Program-made: the position numbers and the translations under genes
Notes under the pieces: generated by a model
The model's input: only the letters and a program-made list of their open reading frames with translations
Databases searched by the model: none
What the model was told of the DNA's origin: nothing
DNA from: Calditrichota bacterium
GTDB taxonomy: Bacteria; Calditrichota; Calditrichia; Calditrichales; Calditrichaceae
Length of the DNA stretch: 64,000 nucleotides
Assembly (NCBI GenBank): GCA_024278755.1
Contig: JAJRSO010000038.1
Location: forward strand, 248,001 to 312,000
Direction: 5' to 3'
In this document: positions 42,007-49,808 of the stretch, piece after piece
Position numbering within the stretch: position 1 is the stretch's first letter
Layout: each line of letters starts with the position of its first letter

Positions 42007-44933
42007 TGCCCGAAGTGCGTAAAAAACTACCGGATGTTAAACTAATCATTGCCGGAAATAATCCGCCGCAGGAAATTCAGGATTATGCTTCGGATACGAC
42101 CATTGTCACCGGGTATGTAGAAGATTTGGCTCCCTATTTAAAAAAAGCGCGTATCTCGGTTAGTCCGCTTCGTTACGGAGCAGGAATGAAGGGTAAAATT
42201 GGCGAAGCGCTCTCATGGAGTTTGCCCGTTGTAACCACATCCGTAGGTGCGGAAGGGATAAAACTTGTCGATGGAGAGCAGGCCTTGATTGCCGATGAAG
42301 CAGCGGCGTTTGCCGAAAAGATTATTATGCTTTATCAGGATGCGCAGCTTTGGAAAAAACTCTCTGTGAAAGGCCGCAGGCATGTGAATGCCAATTGGAG
42401 TCCGCAGGTAATTAAAAAGACACTTTCGTCGGTTTTTGGTAAACCCGAAATCGCTTCTGTTAAAAAAGCGGAAGAACTGGTCTCAATAATTATGCTCACA
42501 TTTAACGCGTTGGAATATACGAAAAAATGTATCCGCTCCATTCAGAAACAAACCAAATATCCGCACGAAATAATTATCGTGGATAACGGTTCCAAAGACG
42601 GCACCCGAAAATATTTACGTGAATTAGAGAAAAACTTTAAAAATATTCATATTAAACTAAATAAAAAAAACAAGGGGTTCTCCGGCGGAAACAATATTGG
42701 CGCCAAATTGGCTAAAGGGAAATATGTCTGTTTTCTGAATAATGATGTTTTGGTTTCGGACGGCTGGCTGGAAAGCATGGTCAATGCCCTGGAAGCGGAT
42801 GAAAAAATCGGAATGGTGGGACCGCTGACTAACAGCATCAGCGGTTTACAGATGGTTACCAATATTTCGTATAAAGACGAGGCCGGATTTTATAAGTACG
42901 CCGCTGTTGTACGCGCTCAGTATGCGGGAAAAATAACTCCCCGGCGGCGCATTGCCGGTTTTGCCTTTATCATGAGAAAAAAAATCTACACACAACTCGG
43001 CGGTTTTGATGAATCCTTCGGTATTGGAAATTACGAAGATGATGACCTTTGTTTACGGGTTAGGCAAAAAGGCTATGCCATTATGGTGGATGAAGGGACT
43101 TTTATTCATCATTTCGGAAGCCAGACCTTTAAGGCAAACGGCATTGATATCGGACAATCTTTAGATGAAAAGGGAAAAGTATTTAAAGAAAAATGGCCGG
43201 ATGTGGATTATGAAGAATTGCTGGAGATGAAAAATCCTTTGTCCAAATTGCACGTGCAAAGAATAAAAGTAGCAGCCGAAAAGATTAAGAACGGTTTTGT
43301 TGAAGAGGCCAGTGAAATATTTTTATCGGTGTTGGCGGAACATCCGCTCCATTCCGAGGCGTTGCTGGGCATGGCAACCTGTCTAATTCAGCTCAAAGAC
43401 TACAATCGGGTTGGTATTTATATTAATAAATTATTGCGAGAGGAGCCTAATAACGCTCACGCCTTAAACCTTGCCGGATTGGCTTTCGCCGGCAAAGGAG
43501 ATATCGAAGCCGCCAAATCTTCTTTCTCCCGGGCAATAGAAAAGAATCCGCAGTTTGTTGACGCACAGCGTAATTTGGGTGATTTATTTATCGAAGCGGG
43601 CGAATACGAAACGGGGATTAAAATATTTCAAACACTTTTGAAAAATCATCCTTCCGATATTCCCTCGTTATTATATATGGGTGAACTTAACCTGGAAGCG
43701 GGACGACCCGAAGATGCGCTAATATATGTTAAGCGGATTTTACAATTAGACGCCGAAAATGAACTGGCGAAGCGGTTAAAAACGATAATTGAAACCAATT
43801 TTGCTCAGTCGCATGAGTTTGCATCAAAAAAAATGACGGCTACAGCTCTGCAGGAAGAAAACACGAAAGAGCTTTTAAAAACCTATCGTGAAATATTGGA
43901 ACAGCAGCCTGAGTCGGCCGAGGCCCTGTTAGGCGCGGCCCGCTGCTGCAACCTTCTCTCGAAGCATAAACAGGCTTCCGTTTATATAAATAAACTTCTT
44001 CGGGTTGAACCGGAAAATGCGCAAGCCTATAACCAATCCGGATTGGCTTTGGCCGGAATGAAAGAGTATGCTTCCGCTAAATCGGTTTTTGAGCTTGCCA
44101 TACAAAAAGATCCCCGGTGTATTGACGCGCAACGGAATTACGGTGACACATTAATTGAATTGGGCGATTTCGAAAACGGAGTGCGCGTTTTTCAGGAGAT
44201 TTTAAAACGAAATCCGAAAGACGTTGCCTCCTTGCTGTATATGACGGATTTAAATTTTGAAGCACAACGATACGAAGACGCACGAATATATTGTAATCAG
44301 GCGCTCAAAACCGAACCGCAAAATGAACTGGCGCTTCAATATAAAGCCTTACTGGATAATCCGCCAAAGGATTCGGATGCCCAAAATACCGGGCAGACTA
44401 TTGAACAAGCTAACAGTTTTCTGGAAGAGGGCAAAACGAATGAAGCGATTACATTGTACCAAACCGTTTTAAACGCCGCTCCGGATAACTTAAACGCCCT
44501 TTTCGGAATGGCAACCGCCTGCCAGATTAAGGAAGAGTTTGCGCAAAGCCGAAAATGGCTACAGAAAGCGCTGGAATACCATCGGGATATTCCGGAAATT
44601 TACAATATGCTGGGAAATCTGGAACTAATTGAAGAAAACACGGATCAGGCAATCGCGTATTTTAGCGCTTCTTTGGAAATCAATTCCGCCCAAGCCGAAA
44701 TACGCAACCGTCTGGCAGACGCCCTGCTAATGGACAAACAGTATGAACAAGGCATTCAGCTTTTACTCAAAACCCAAAAAGAATTTCCGGAAGACAGCGG
44801 CACTTTGCTGCATCTCGGCTCGGTGTATCTCGAAGCGGGAAGAGAAGAAGAGGCCGAGTCTCTTTTTCGAAAGGTGCTGGATTTAGACCCGGAAAATAAA
44901 CCGGTGCTGGAATATTTTGAAAACAGAGTCTAA
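41946..44933 (+). CDS. Giant glycan-modifying protein, C-terminal part: GT1 C-half-GT2-TPR (frame -1 relative to N-part)
   Basis: The frame is open from upstream of 41946; GTG 41946 is only the first possible start and lacks a ribosome site. The part begins with GNFNHPPNQDAVHFLVREI, the GT1 motif expected after the break, and goes on with the donor-site segment SPLRYGAGMKGKIGEALSWS. A third GT2 domain lies at about 178-430 (VSIIMLTFNALEYTKKC, FLNNDVLVSDGW). A TPR solenoid with at least ten repeats lies at about 440-995 (A-L-x-G-x-A, A-x-x-x-x-x-L, P-E-N patterns). TPR-linked GTs often act on proteins. It is likely the remainder of the 38074 gene, made inactive or split only by one base. Confidence 0.9.
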   Translation: MGNFNHPPNQDAVHFLVREIMPEVRKKLPDVKLIIAGNNPPQEIQDYASDTTIVTGYVEDLAPYLKKARISVSPLRYGAGMKGKIGEALSWSLPVVTTSVGAEGIKLVDGEQALIADEAAAFAEKIIMLYQDAQLWKKLSVKGRRHVNANWSPQVIKKTLSSVFGKPEIASVKKAEELVSIIMLTFNALEYTKKCIRSIQKQTKYPHEIIIVDNGSKDGTRKYLRELEKNFKNIHIKLNKKNKGFSGGNNIGAKLAKGKYVCFLNNDVLVSDGWLESMVNALEADEKIGMVGPLTNSISGLQMVTNISYKDEAGFYKYAAVVRAQYAGKITPRRRIAGFAFIMRKKIYTQLGGFDESFGIGNYEDDDLCLRVRQKGYAIMVDEGTFIHHFGSQTFKANGIDIGQSLDEKGKVFKEKWPDVDYEELLEMKNPLSKLHVQRIKVAAEKIKNGFVEEASEIFLSVLAEHPLHSEALLGMATCLIQLKDYNRVGIYINKLLREEPNNAHALNLAGLAFAGKGDIEAAKSSFSRAIEKNPQFVDAQRNLGDLFIEAGEYETGIKIFQTLLKNHPSDIPSLLYMGELNLEAGRPEDALIYVKRILQLDAENELAKRLKTIIETNFAQSHEFASKKMTATALQEENTKELLKTYREILEQQPESAEALLGAARCCNLLSKHKQASVYINKLLRVEPENAQAYNQSGLALAGMKEYASAKSVFELAIQKDPRCIDAQRNYGDTLIELGDFENGVRVFQEILKRNPKDVASLLYMTDLNFEAQRYEDARIYCNQALKTEPQNELALQYKALLDNPPKDSDAQNTGQTIEQANSFLEEGKTNEAITLYQTVLNAAPDNLNALFGMATACQIKEEFAQSRKWLQKALEYHRDIPEIYNMLGNLELIEENTDQAIAYFSASLEINSAQAEIRNRLADALLMDKQYEQGIQLLLKTQKEFPEDSGTLLHLGSVYLEAGREEEAESLFRKVLDLDPENKPVLEYFENRV

Positions 44934-44957
44934 ATCCCGGCAAAAAGGAGACCGTTT

Positions 44958-45938
44958 TTGAGTTTATCTGTCTGCATGATCGTTAAAAACGAAGAGGCGG
45001 TGATTGCCGATTGCTTAAATAGCGTGCATTCCATTGCCGATGAAATTATTCTGGTCGATACCGGTAGCGCTGATAAAACCAAAGAAATTGCACATACTTT
45101 TAATGCAAAAATATTTTCGTTTGAATGGGTGAACGATTTTTCGGCCGCCCGCAATGAGGCGCTTAAGCGGGCAACGGCAGAATGGATTTTGCATATAGAT
45201 GCCGACGAAACGCTGAACAGCGCTTCCTTAAAAGAAGTACAGCGGATTATTGACCAATCGGACGCGGACGCCTTTACCGTTGTCGTGCGCAATTATCATC
45301 CCGCGGAAGATATGGTACGCTATATGGATTCGAAACAAATACGACTTTTTCGCAACCGCGCGCAGTACCGCTATCAAAATTCCATCCACGAACAGATTGC
45401 CTTATCTATTGAAGAGAGTGGCGGTAATATACAGGATTCTTCCATTCTTCTTCATCATTACGGGTATCGAAAGCATAATACACACAAAGCGCAGCGCAAT
45501 CGAATTCTTTTAGAAAAAAGCGTACAAAACGATCCGAAAAACGCATATTTACAGTTTAAACTTGGAGAGACCTATAAAGCCCTGCAACAAAACGAAGCGG
45601 CTAAAAACTGTTTTTTAAACGCTTTAAATAGCAACGGACAAGGATTATCGTCCGAAATTCTGGAGTTCGTTTACCTGCGCCTATCTCAATTGGAACTTGC
45701 TGCGAACCGCTATCATGAAAGTGTGCAGTACGCTCGTAAAAGTCTGTTGATTAATCCGGATAACGCTCTTTCATTGTATCTTATCAGCATCGGCCTTTTA
45801 TATACGGGAAGGGTTAAGGAGGCCGAATCTTTTTTAACTCATTTACAAAGTATAAATAGCAATAAACTTGTACCGGAAACCGATATCGCGCCGCTTGTTC
45901 AAATCTGCGAATCATATAAAAGAGAAAGAAACAGTTAG
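44958..45938 (+). CDS. GT2 glycosyltransferase with C-terminal TPR (paralogue 1)
   Basis: The 326-residue protein starts at TTG 44958 with AGGAG 7 bases before it. The GT-A domain (about 1-215) has LSVCMIVKNEEAVIADCL, IILVDTGSADKTKEIA, FEWVNDFSAARNEAL and the metal-binding DADE motif of the SunS-like family. A C-terminal helical TPR-like region (about 195-320; KNAYLQFKLGETYKALQQNE) follows. Such proteins are known from S-linked or O-linked protein glycosylation; it may glycosylate flagellin. It is close in sequence to the next gene, a tandem duplication. Confidence 0.9.
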   Translation: MSLSVCMIVKNEEAVIADCLNSVHSIADEIILVDTGSADKTKEIAHTFNAKIFSFEWVNDFSAARNEALKRATAEWILHIDADETLNSASLKEVQRIIDQSDADAFTVVVRNYHPAEDMVRYMDSKQIRLFRNRAQYRYQNSIHEQIALSIEESGGNIQDSSILLHHYGYRKHNTHKAQRNRILLEKSVQNDPKNAYLQFKLGETYKALQQNEAAKNCFLNALNSNGQGLSSEILEFVYLRLSQLELAANRYHESVQYARKSLLINPDNALSLYLISIGLLYTGRVKEAESFLTHLQSINSNKLVPETDIAPLVQICESYKRERNS

Positions 45939-47291
45939 ATGCAAACGCTTTCGGTCTGTATGATTGTGAAAAATGAGCAGAAATTTATTCGGGATTGTTT
46001 AGAAAGCATCAAACCCGTTGCCGATGAAATTATTATCGTTGATACGGGTTCTACAGACAAAACTATTGAAATTGTCCGCGAATACACAGAAAAAATCTTT
46101 CCCTTTCAATGGGTAGACGATTTTTCCGCCGCTCGAAACGAGTCCATCAGACACGCCCAAAATGATTGGATTTTATGGTTAGACGCCGATGAACGGTTGC
46201 GACCGGAATCAATTCCAATCCTTAAAAAATTATTGACCAAAGAGAAAAAACCTACCGCTTATGTGCTGCCAATCTGGAATATGCTGGCCGATAAAAAGAA
46301 CTATAAACTTTCCGGAGCGCACCGCTTATTTACGAATCACAAGGGTCTCTACTTTACAGGAAGGATTCATGAGCAGATTGTACAGAGTCTGGCCGCAAAA
46401 AAGGGAAACGAACGAAACTGCGCGGTCACGCTTATCCACCTCGGTTACGGTTTGGAAAAAGACGCCCAAAATAAAAAAAATGAACGCAACCGAAAACTTT
46501 TGAAGCGAATGGTAAAAGAAGAACCGCAAAACGCCTACGCGCATTTTACGCTGGCACAAAATTACAGCCAGGCATTGGAGTGGGAAAAGGCGGCCAAACA
46601 CTATCGGGAAGCACTAAAATATCACCGTTTTGACCCGGGAATGGAAGCCTCTCTGTTAAATACCTACGGGGAAGCCCTGATGAAACTGGGCCAAACGAAA
46701 CAGGCCCAAAAAATGGCCCTGCAATCAATTTCCAAAATTCCGCAGCAGGGAGGCGGCTATTATCTGCTTTATAAACTGGCCGAAAACGAAGGCGACAGAC
46801 AGAAAACCCTTAACTGGCTGCTAAAACTTTTTGACTCCAACCAAAAACTCCGTGAATCCGGTAAAAAACTATCCACGGATATTTTACTGAATCAGGATGA
46901 TGTAACCTTCGAAATTTTTAAAACCTATCTTGCTTTGAATGATGCACAAAAGGCGCTGGACTGGCTGAGCAAACTCCCGCAGGAAAAACAGATAGATGGG
47001 GGGCTGTTGCTCAAAAAGGCCGAGTTGTATTTTAAAACAAACAATTTAAACGGCGCCCAAAATATCCTGAAAAACGATATGTTTGCTCAAAACCCTGGCG
47101 CGTTGAATTTACTGGGCATCACTTACATTAAACAGCAAGATTGGAACAAAGCTGTTTATACGTACGAAGAACTTCTAAAAATTGAACCGGACAATTCAGA
47201 CACCATAAAACGTCTGGCCGGCATTTACGCGAAAAACGGGCAGATGGAAAAAGCACAGGCCTTGGTAAAACTTTTAAATTCTAAATTTTAG
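45939..47291 (+). CDS. GT2 glycosyltransferase with longer TPR (paralogue 2)
   Basis: The 450-residue protein is a paralogue of the previous one, beginning one base after its TAG stop. It has LSVCMIVKNEQKFIRDCL, IIIVDTGSTDKTIEIV, FQWVDDFSAARNESIR and the DADE motif, then a C-terminal TPR region of about 250 residues (NAYAHFTLAQNYSQALEWEK; ALNLLGITYIKQQDWNKAVY). The catalytic part is intact. The longer TPR could select a different protein acceptor. It is the last gene of the island; the 447 bases that follow contain no gene of note. Confidence 0.9.
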   Translation: MQTLSVCMIVKNEQKFIRDCLESIKPVADEIIIVDTGSTDKTIEIVREYTEKIFPFQWVDDFSAARNESIRHAQNDWILWLDADERLRPESIPILKKLLTKEKKPTAYVLPIWNMLADKKNYKLSGAHRLFTNHKGLYFTGRIHEQIVQSLAAKKGNERNCAVTLIHLGYGLEKDAQNKKNERNRKLLKRMVKEEPQNAYAHFTLAQNYSQALEWEKAAKHYREALKYHRFDPGMEASLLNTYGEALMKLGQTKQAQKMALQSISKIPQQGGGYYLLYKLAENEGDRQKTLNWLLKLFDSNQKLRESGKKLSTDILLNQDDVTFEIFKTYLALNDAQKALDWLSKLPQEKQIDGGLLLKKAELYFKTNNLNGAQNILKNDMFAQNPGALNLLGITYIKQQDWNKAVYTYEELLKIEPDNSDTIKRLAGIYAKNGQMEKAQALVKLLNSKF

Positions 47292-47738
47292 ATTTCTTCC
47301 GATCGGAGAATTGCAAAACTGCTGCAAAGCTCTTTTTAATTCACTGTAAATCTACAATCAGGAGCCTGTCTCCCATTAAAACAAGGTGATGCCGAACGTT
47401 AAACTAAACATAGAGAACGCAAGGCAGGAAAATACATTTAAAAAAACGAAACACTCTATGCAAAAGGCTTTAATCGTTGGAAATCTGTGGTCATCCGCGG
47501 CATAAAGAAGACGGGAACAGCCTGACCAAAAAGGTCTGGTGTTCTACATTTTAGGATTGCTTCGTCCCTATGTTCCTCGCAATGACGTTTCGTTTACATC
47601 CATAAAAACAAAACTGGATTTATTATTCAAAAGGGATTATTTTTAACTCTTTTTTTGTTCAGGATTAAAAACCGGATGAAACATTCCGGTATATTATTGA
47701 AATAAAATCTAAATTCATATTTTCGAGAGGAGTCTCAA
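47292..47738. other. Intergenic region after the glycan island
   Basis: This 447-base stretch marks the end of the flagellar/glycan operon. It holds a short repeat at 47552-47587 and a fragment like the dispersed repeats (AATCTGTGGTCATCCGCGG near 47480-47500). GACC-AAAAA-GGTC at 47524-47536 is a short hairpin. No reading frame with clear start, ribosome site and length is seen until 47739. Confidence 0.55.
47552..47587. repeat. REP-like short repeat
   Basis: GGATTGCTTCGTCCCTATG followed by TTCCTCGCAATGACG belongs to a type of dispersed repeat (GGATTGCTTCG...CGCAATGAC) seen between genes in many environmental bacterial genomes. The ends ATTGC and GCAAT are inverted repeats. Only one full copy is in this window, so the call rests on memory of the motif. 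Confidence 0.45.
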
Positions 47739-47906
47739 ATGGACGACAAAAAATGCTTCAACTGCAAAGCCCCGGAATCTGAAATCCCGGTGGTTAATAT
47801 GCGCTATAAAAACAAAGAATTATGGGTTTGTCCGCGTTGCATTCCCAGTATGATCCACGAGCCGCAGCTTGTTGAGCAGAGCCTGGCCGAAGCCGAAAAA
47901 GCTTAA
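47739..47906 (+). CDS. 55-residue zinc-ribbon-like protein
   Basis: This short gene has an excellent ribosome site (GAGAGGAG) 8 bases before the ATG. The product has two Cys pairs, CFNC at residues 6-9 and CPRC at 31-34, with a beta-rich stretch between (PVVNMRYKNKELWV). This is the zinc-ribbon layout. The last 15 residues are an acidic helix (QLVEQSLAEAEKA). No family name can be given. It is monocistronic and followed by a small hairpin. Zinc-ribbon proteins of this size often bind nucleic acids or proteins. Confidence 0.82.
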   Translation: MDDKKCFNCKAPESEIPVVNMRYKNKELWVCPRCIPSMIHEPQLVEQSLAEAEKA

Positions 47907-47916
47907 ACTATTTTAT

Positions 47917-47940
47917 CGGGGCGCTTAATGGGCGCCTTTA
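47917..47940 (+). terminator. Weak terminator-like hairpin after the zinc-ribbon gene
   Basis: GGCGC and GCGCC form a 5-bp GC stem around TTAATGG, followed by TTTAATTT. The stem is short but GC-rich and is only 10 bases after the stop codon. Confidence 0.45.
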
Positions 47941-47988
47941 ATTTCCTGTAGCTTTTAGCGTTTCACATCGATATAGAAAATATCGCAT

Positions 47989-48441
47989 ATGAAATTCTTA
48001 AAAAAAAATAGTTTAATACTCCTGATTACGCTCATTTGCGCCAGCAGAGCCGCTTCTCCGGAAAGTGGAAAGGGGATTGGCTTCCTTATTGGGGAGCCGA
48101 CCGGTTTAAACGCTAAAATGTGGACGTCATCCCAAACAGCGTTGGACGCAGGCCTGGCCTGGTCTTTTGGTAAAAATGGCCGTTTGCATTTTCATGCCGA
48201 TCATCTTTGGCATAATTTTGATGCTTTCGAACACAAACAGTTTTCCCTGTATTTTGGAGCCGGCGTGGAAATCAACCTGGGCAGCCTTCCGGTAGCAGGC
48301 GTTCGGGGCGTGCTTGGCGTCAATTATTTTTTTAAGGAATTCCCGTTGGATGCCTTTTTTGAAATTGTCCCCGTTTTCACTGTTTTGCCCGGCTCCGGAT
48401 TCACAGGTGGCGGGGGAATCGGTCTGCGCTGGTTTTTCTGA
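47989..48441 (+). CDS. Small outer-membrane beta-barrel-like protein
   Basis: The 150-residue product has a signal peptide (about 1-22, ending SRAAS) and a mature part of alternating beta-strand pattern with many Gly and aromatic residues, ending GGGGIGLRWFF. A C-terminal Phe is typical of outer-membrane barrel proteins. It looks like small porin-like or BAPKO_0422-type proteins of spirochaetes and FCB bacteria. No ribosome site is seen; instead a hairpin CGATAT-AGAAA-ATATCG ends 3 bases before the ATG. Likely in the outer membrane; ligand unknown. Confidence 0.75.
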   Translation: MKFLKKNSLILLITLICASRAASPESGKGIGFLIGEPTGLNAKMWTSSQTALDAGLAWSFGKNGRLHFHADHLWHNFDAFEHKQFSLYFGAGVEINLGSLPVAGVRGVLGVNYFFKEFPLDAFFEIVPVFTVLPGSGFTGGGGIGLRWFF

Positions 48442-48479
48442 AAGCATGTATAAATAATTTTCCACAGGAGCGAACATCA

Positions 48480-49067
48480 ATGAAAATGCTCTCCAAATAT
48501 TTTTCCATCTTCTTTTTATCTTTAACTTTTTTATACGCCGCAAACAAGCCCCTCGTTTTAATTACCTATTACAGTGCGGGCGGTCATACCAAAGCCCTGG
48601 CCAAAGCCGTATCAGAGGGCGCTGAGTCCGTACAGGGAGTATCTGTAAAACTGCTCAAAATTAAAGAGGTGCAGCCCAAAGATATTTTGACCGCCGACGC
48701 CCTTATTGTAGGTTCTCCGGTTTATAACGCCAATATCGCGCCCGCGGTGCAGCGTTTTATCAATAGCTGGCCTTTTAAAAAGCAGCCCATGAAAGATAAA
48801 CTCGGTGCGGCTTTTGTGACCGGAGGAGGAATCTCAGCAGGAGAAGAACTGGCGCAGATGAATATTTTGCATTCCATGCTGATTTACGGAATGGTGGTAG
48901 CCGGCGGTCCGAAATGGACCTCTGCATTCGGCGCATCGGCCATTACGGAAGAAGAACCGTTTAAAAAGACTAAAAACAATGGTAAAATTAGTCTGCATTT
49001 TCAAGAAAAAGGCAGAGCGCTGGGCAAACGCATTGCCGAACTCGTATTGAAAATGATCCTTCAGTAG
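48480..49067 (+). CDS. Flavodoxin-fold protein with an N-terminal signal sequence
   Basis: The 195-residue product has a hydrophobic N-terminus (residues 5-20, ending LYAA) and then a flavodoxin/WrbA-like domain: phosphate-binding loop LITYYSAGGHTKALAKAVSE, DALIVGSPVYNANIAPAVQR, and FVTGGGISAGEE. FMN binding is expected for the family. A signal sequence on a flavodoxin fold is uncommon, since FMN is loaded in the cytoplasm. The alternative, a start at ATG 48486, would not remove it. AGGAG at 48466-48470 supports the start at 48480. NAD(P)H:quinone oxidoreductase activity is possible. Confidence 0.8.
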   Translation: MKMLSKYFSIFFLSLTFLYAANKPLVLITYYSAGGHTKALAKAVSEGAESVQGVSVKLLKIKEVQPKDILTADALIVGSPVYNANIAPAVQRFINSWPFKKQPMKDKLGAAFVTGGGISAGEELAQMNILHSMLIYGMVVAGGPKWTSAFGASAITEEEPFKKTKNNGKISLHFQEKGRALGKRIAELVLKMILQ

Positions 49068-49183
49068 TGAAACAATTATTTCGTTCATAGTATCATTTTG
49101 TCCGCCCAAGGCCGGATTTAAGTAGAAAAAAGCGGTCGCAAAATATTGTCTTTCCGAGAGAATTTGCAAAGGGAGATAATAAT

Positions 49184-49258
49184 TTTGGTACTATGTCGTC
49201 TTTTGTGGGTATTTTTTTTAAAAGCCACGAATGAACACCGATTTTTACCGATTAAATT
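49184..49258 (+). repeat. Composite dispersed repeat, copy 1
   Basis: TTGGTACTATGTCGTCTTT, then TTTTTTTAAAAGC and ACGAATGAACACCGAT, matches 63753-63830 in the same order and orientation. In both cases it follows the end of a plus-strand gene. Confidence 0.6.
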
Positions 49259-49413
49259 TATTGTTTCTTTTGTTTAGAGTTCATTAGCGCATTCGCGGCT
49301 AAGAGTTCTTTATTTTTTAAGCGCGCAACGCATTTTGCCCTGTAAAACTAAAACAGAACAAATAGAATTGCTCGGTTTTTCTCCTGTTTTTTCTACCAGG
49401 CCGCCTCTGGTAT

Positions 49414-49444
49414 GATGGTACTCTGGGGCTTTTCTTTTGTATTT
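49414..49444 (+). repeat. Dispersed repeat block, copy 1
   Basis: GATGGTACTCTGGGGCTTTT followed by CTTTTGTATTT is nearly identical to 63908-63940. It lies about 170 bases after the composite repeat; the second copy has the same order with a similar gap. Confidence 0.6.
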
Positions 49445-49541
49445 ATTCTTACTCACACGGATCGACATAGCGCCATAATTTTGAAGTTTGGGACAATATT
49501 CCTATGCCTTTGCTCCCTCTTTTAGGACAGGCGACATTTGT

Positions 49542-49611
49542 GTAAATTAATTGTTTCCGTGTAAATCAGTGAAAATCCGCGGCTGATTTTTTTATTAACC
49601 ATTGAGAATTA
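49542..49611 (+). repeat. 70-base intergenic repeat, copy A
   Basis: It begins GTAAATTAATTGTTTCCGTG, continues TAAATCAGTGAAAATCCGCGG and ends ATTAACCATTGAGAATT. It matches copy B (49679) directly and copy C (55960) in reverse complement over most of its length. Confidence 0.7.
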
Positions 49612-49678
49612 ACGAATAAAGATTTCAGACTAGGTTCTTAATCGTTCTGTCCATCACGCAATACGATAATCATTTGTT

Positions 49679-49748
49679 GGAAATTAATTATTTCCGTGTA
49701 AATCAGTGAAATTCGTGGACGAATTTTTATTAGCGATTGGAGATTTTA
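49679..49748 (+). repeat. 70-base intergenic repeat, copy B
   Basis: GGAAATTAATTATTTCCGTG, then TAAATCAGTGAAATTCGTGG and ATTAGCGATTGGAGATTTT. It shares the core TTTCCGTGTAAATC and both ends with copies A and C; it lies 67 bases after copy A. Confidence 0.7.
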
Positions 49749-49808
49749 GATAGTTACAACCGTCTTTTTCCTACAAGGAAGGACAAGATAATATTTGCGA
49801 TAGTCTTT

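Larger units (their letters stand above)
49068..49808. other. Gene-free region made of dispersed repeats
   Basis: No credible gene lies in these 741 bases. It contains a composite repeat at 49184-49258 (also near the right window edge), a second shared block at 49414-49444, and two direct copies of a roughly 70-base repeat at 49542-49611 and 49679-49748. A small frame on the plus strand (49737-49934) only overlaps the end of the DUF2279 gene and repeat DNA and is not taken as real. Confidence 0.65.

Noticed and set aside
49542-49748. CRISPR array
   Set aside because: Only two direct copies of about 70 bases with one 67-base gap; no short regular repeat/spacer pattern and no cas genes.
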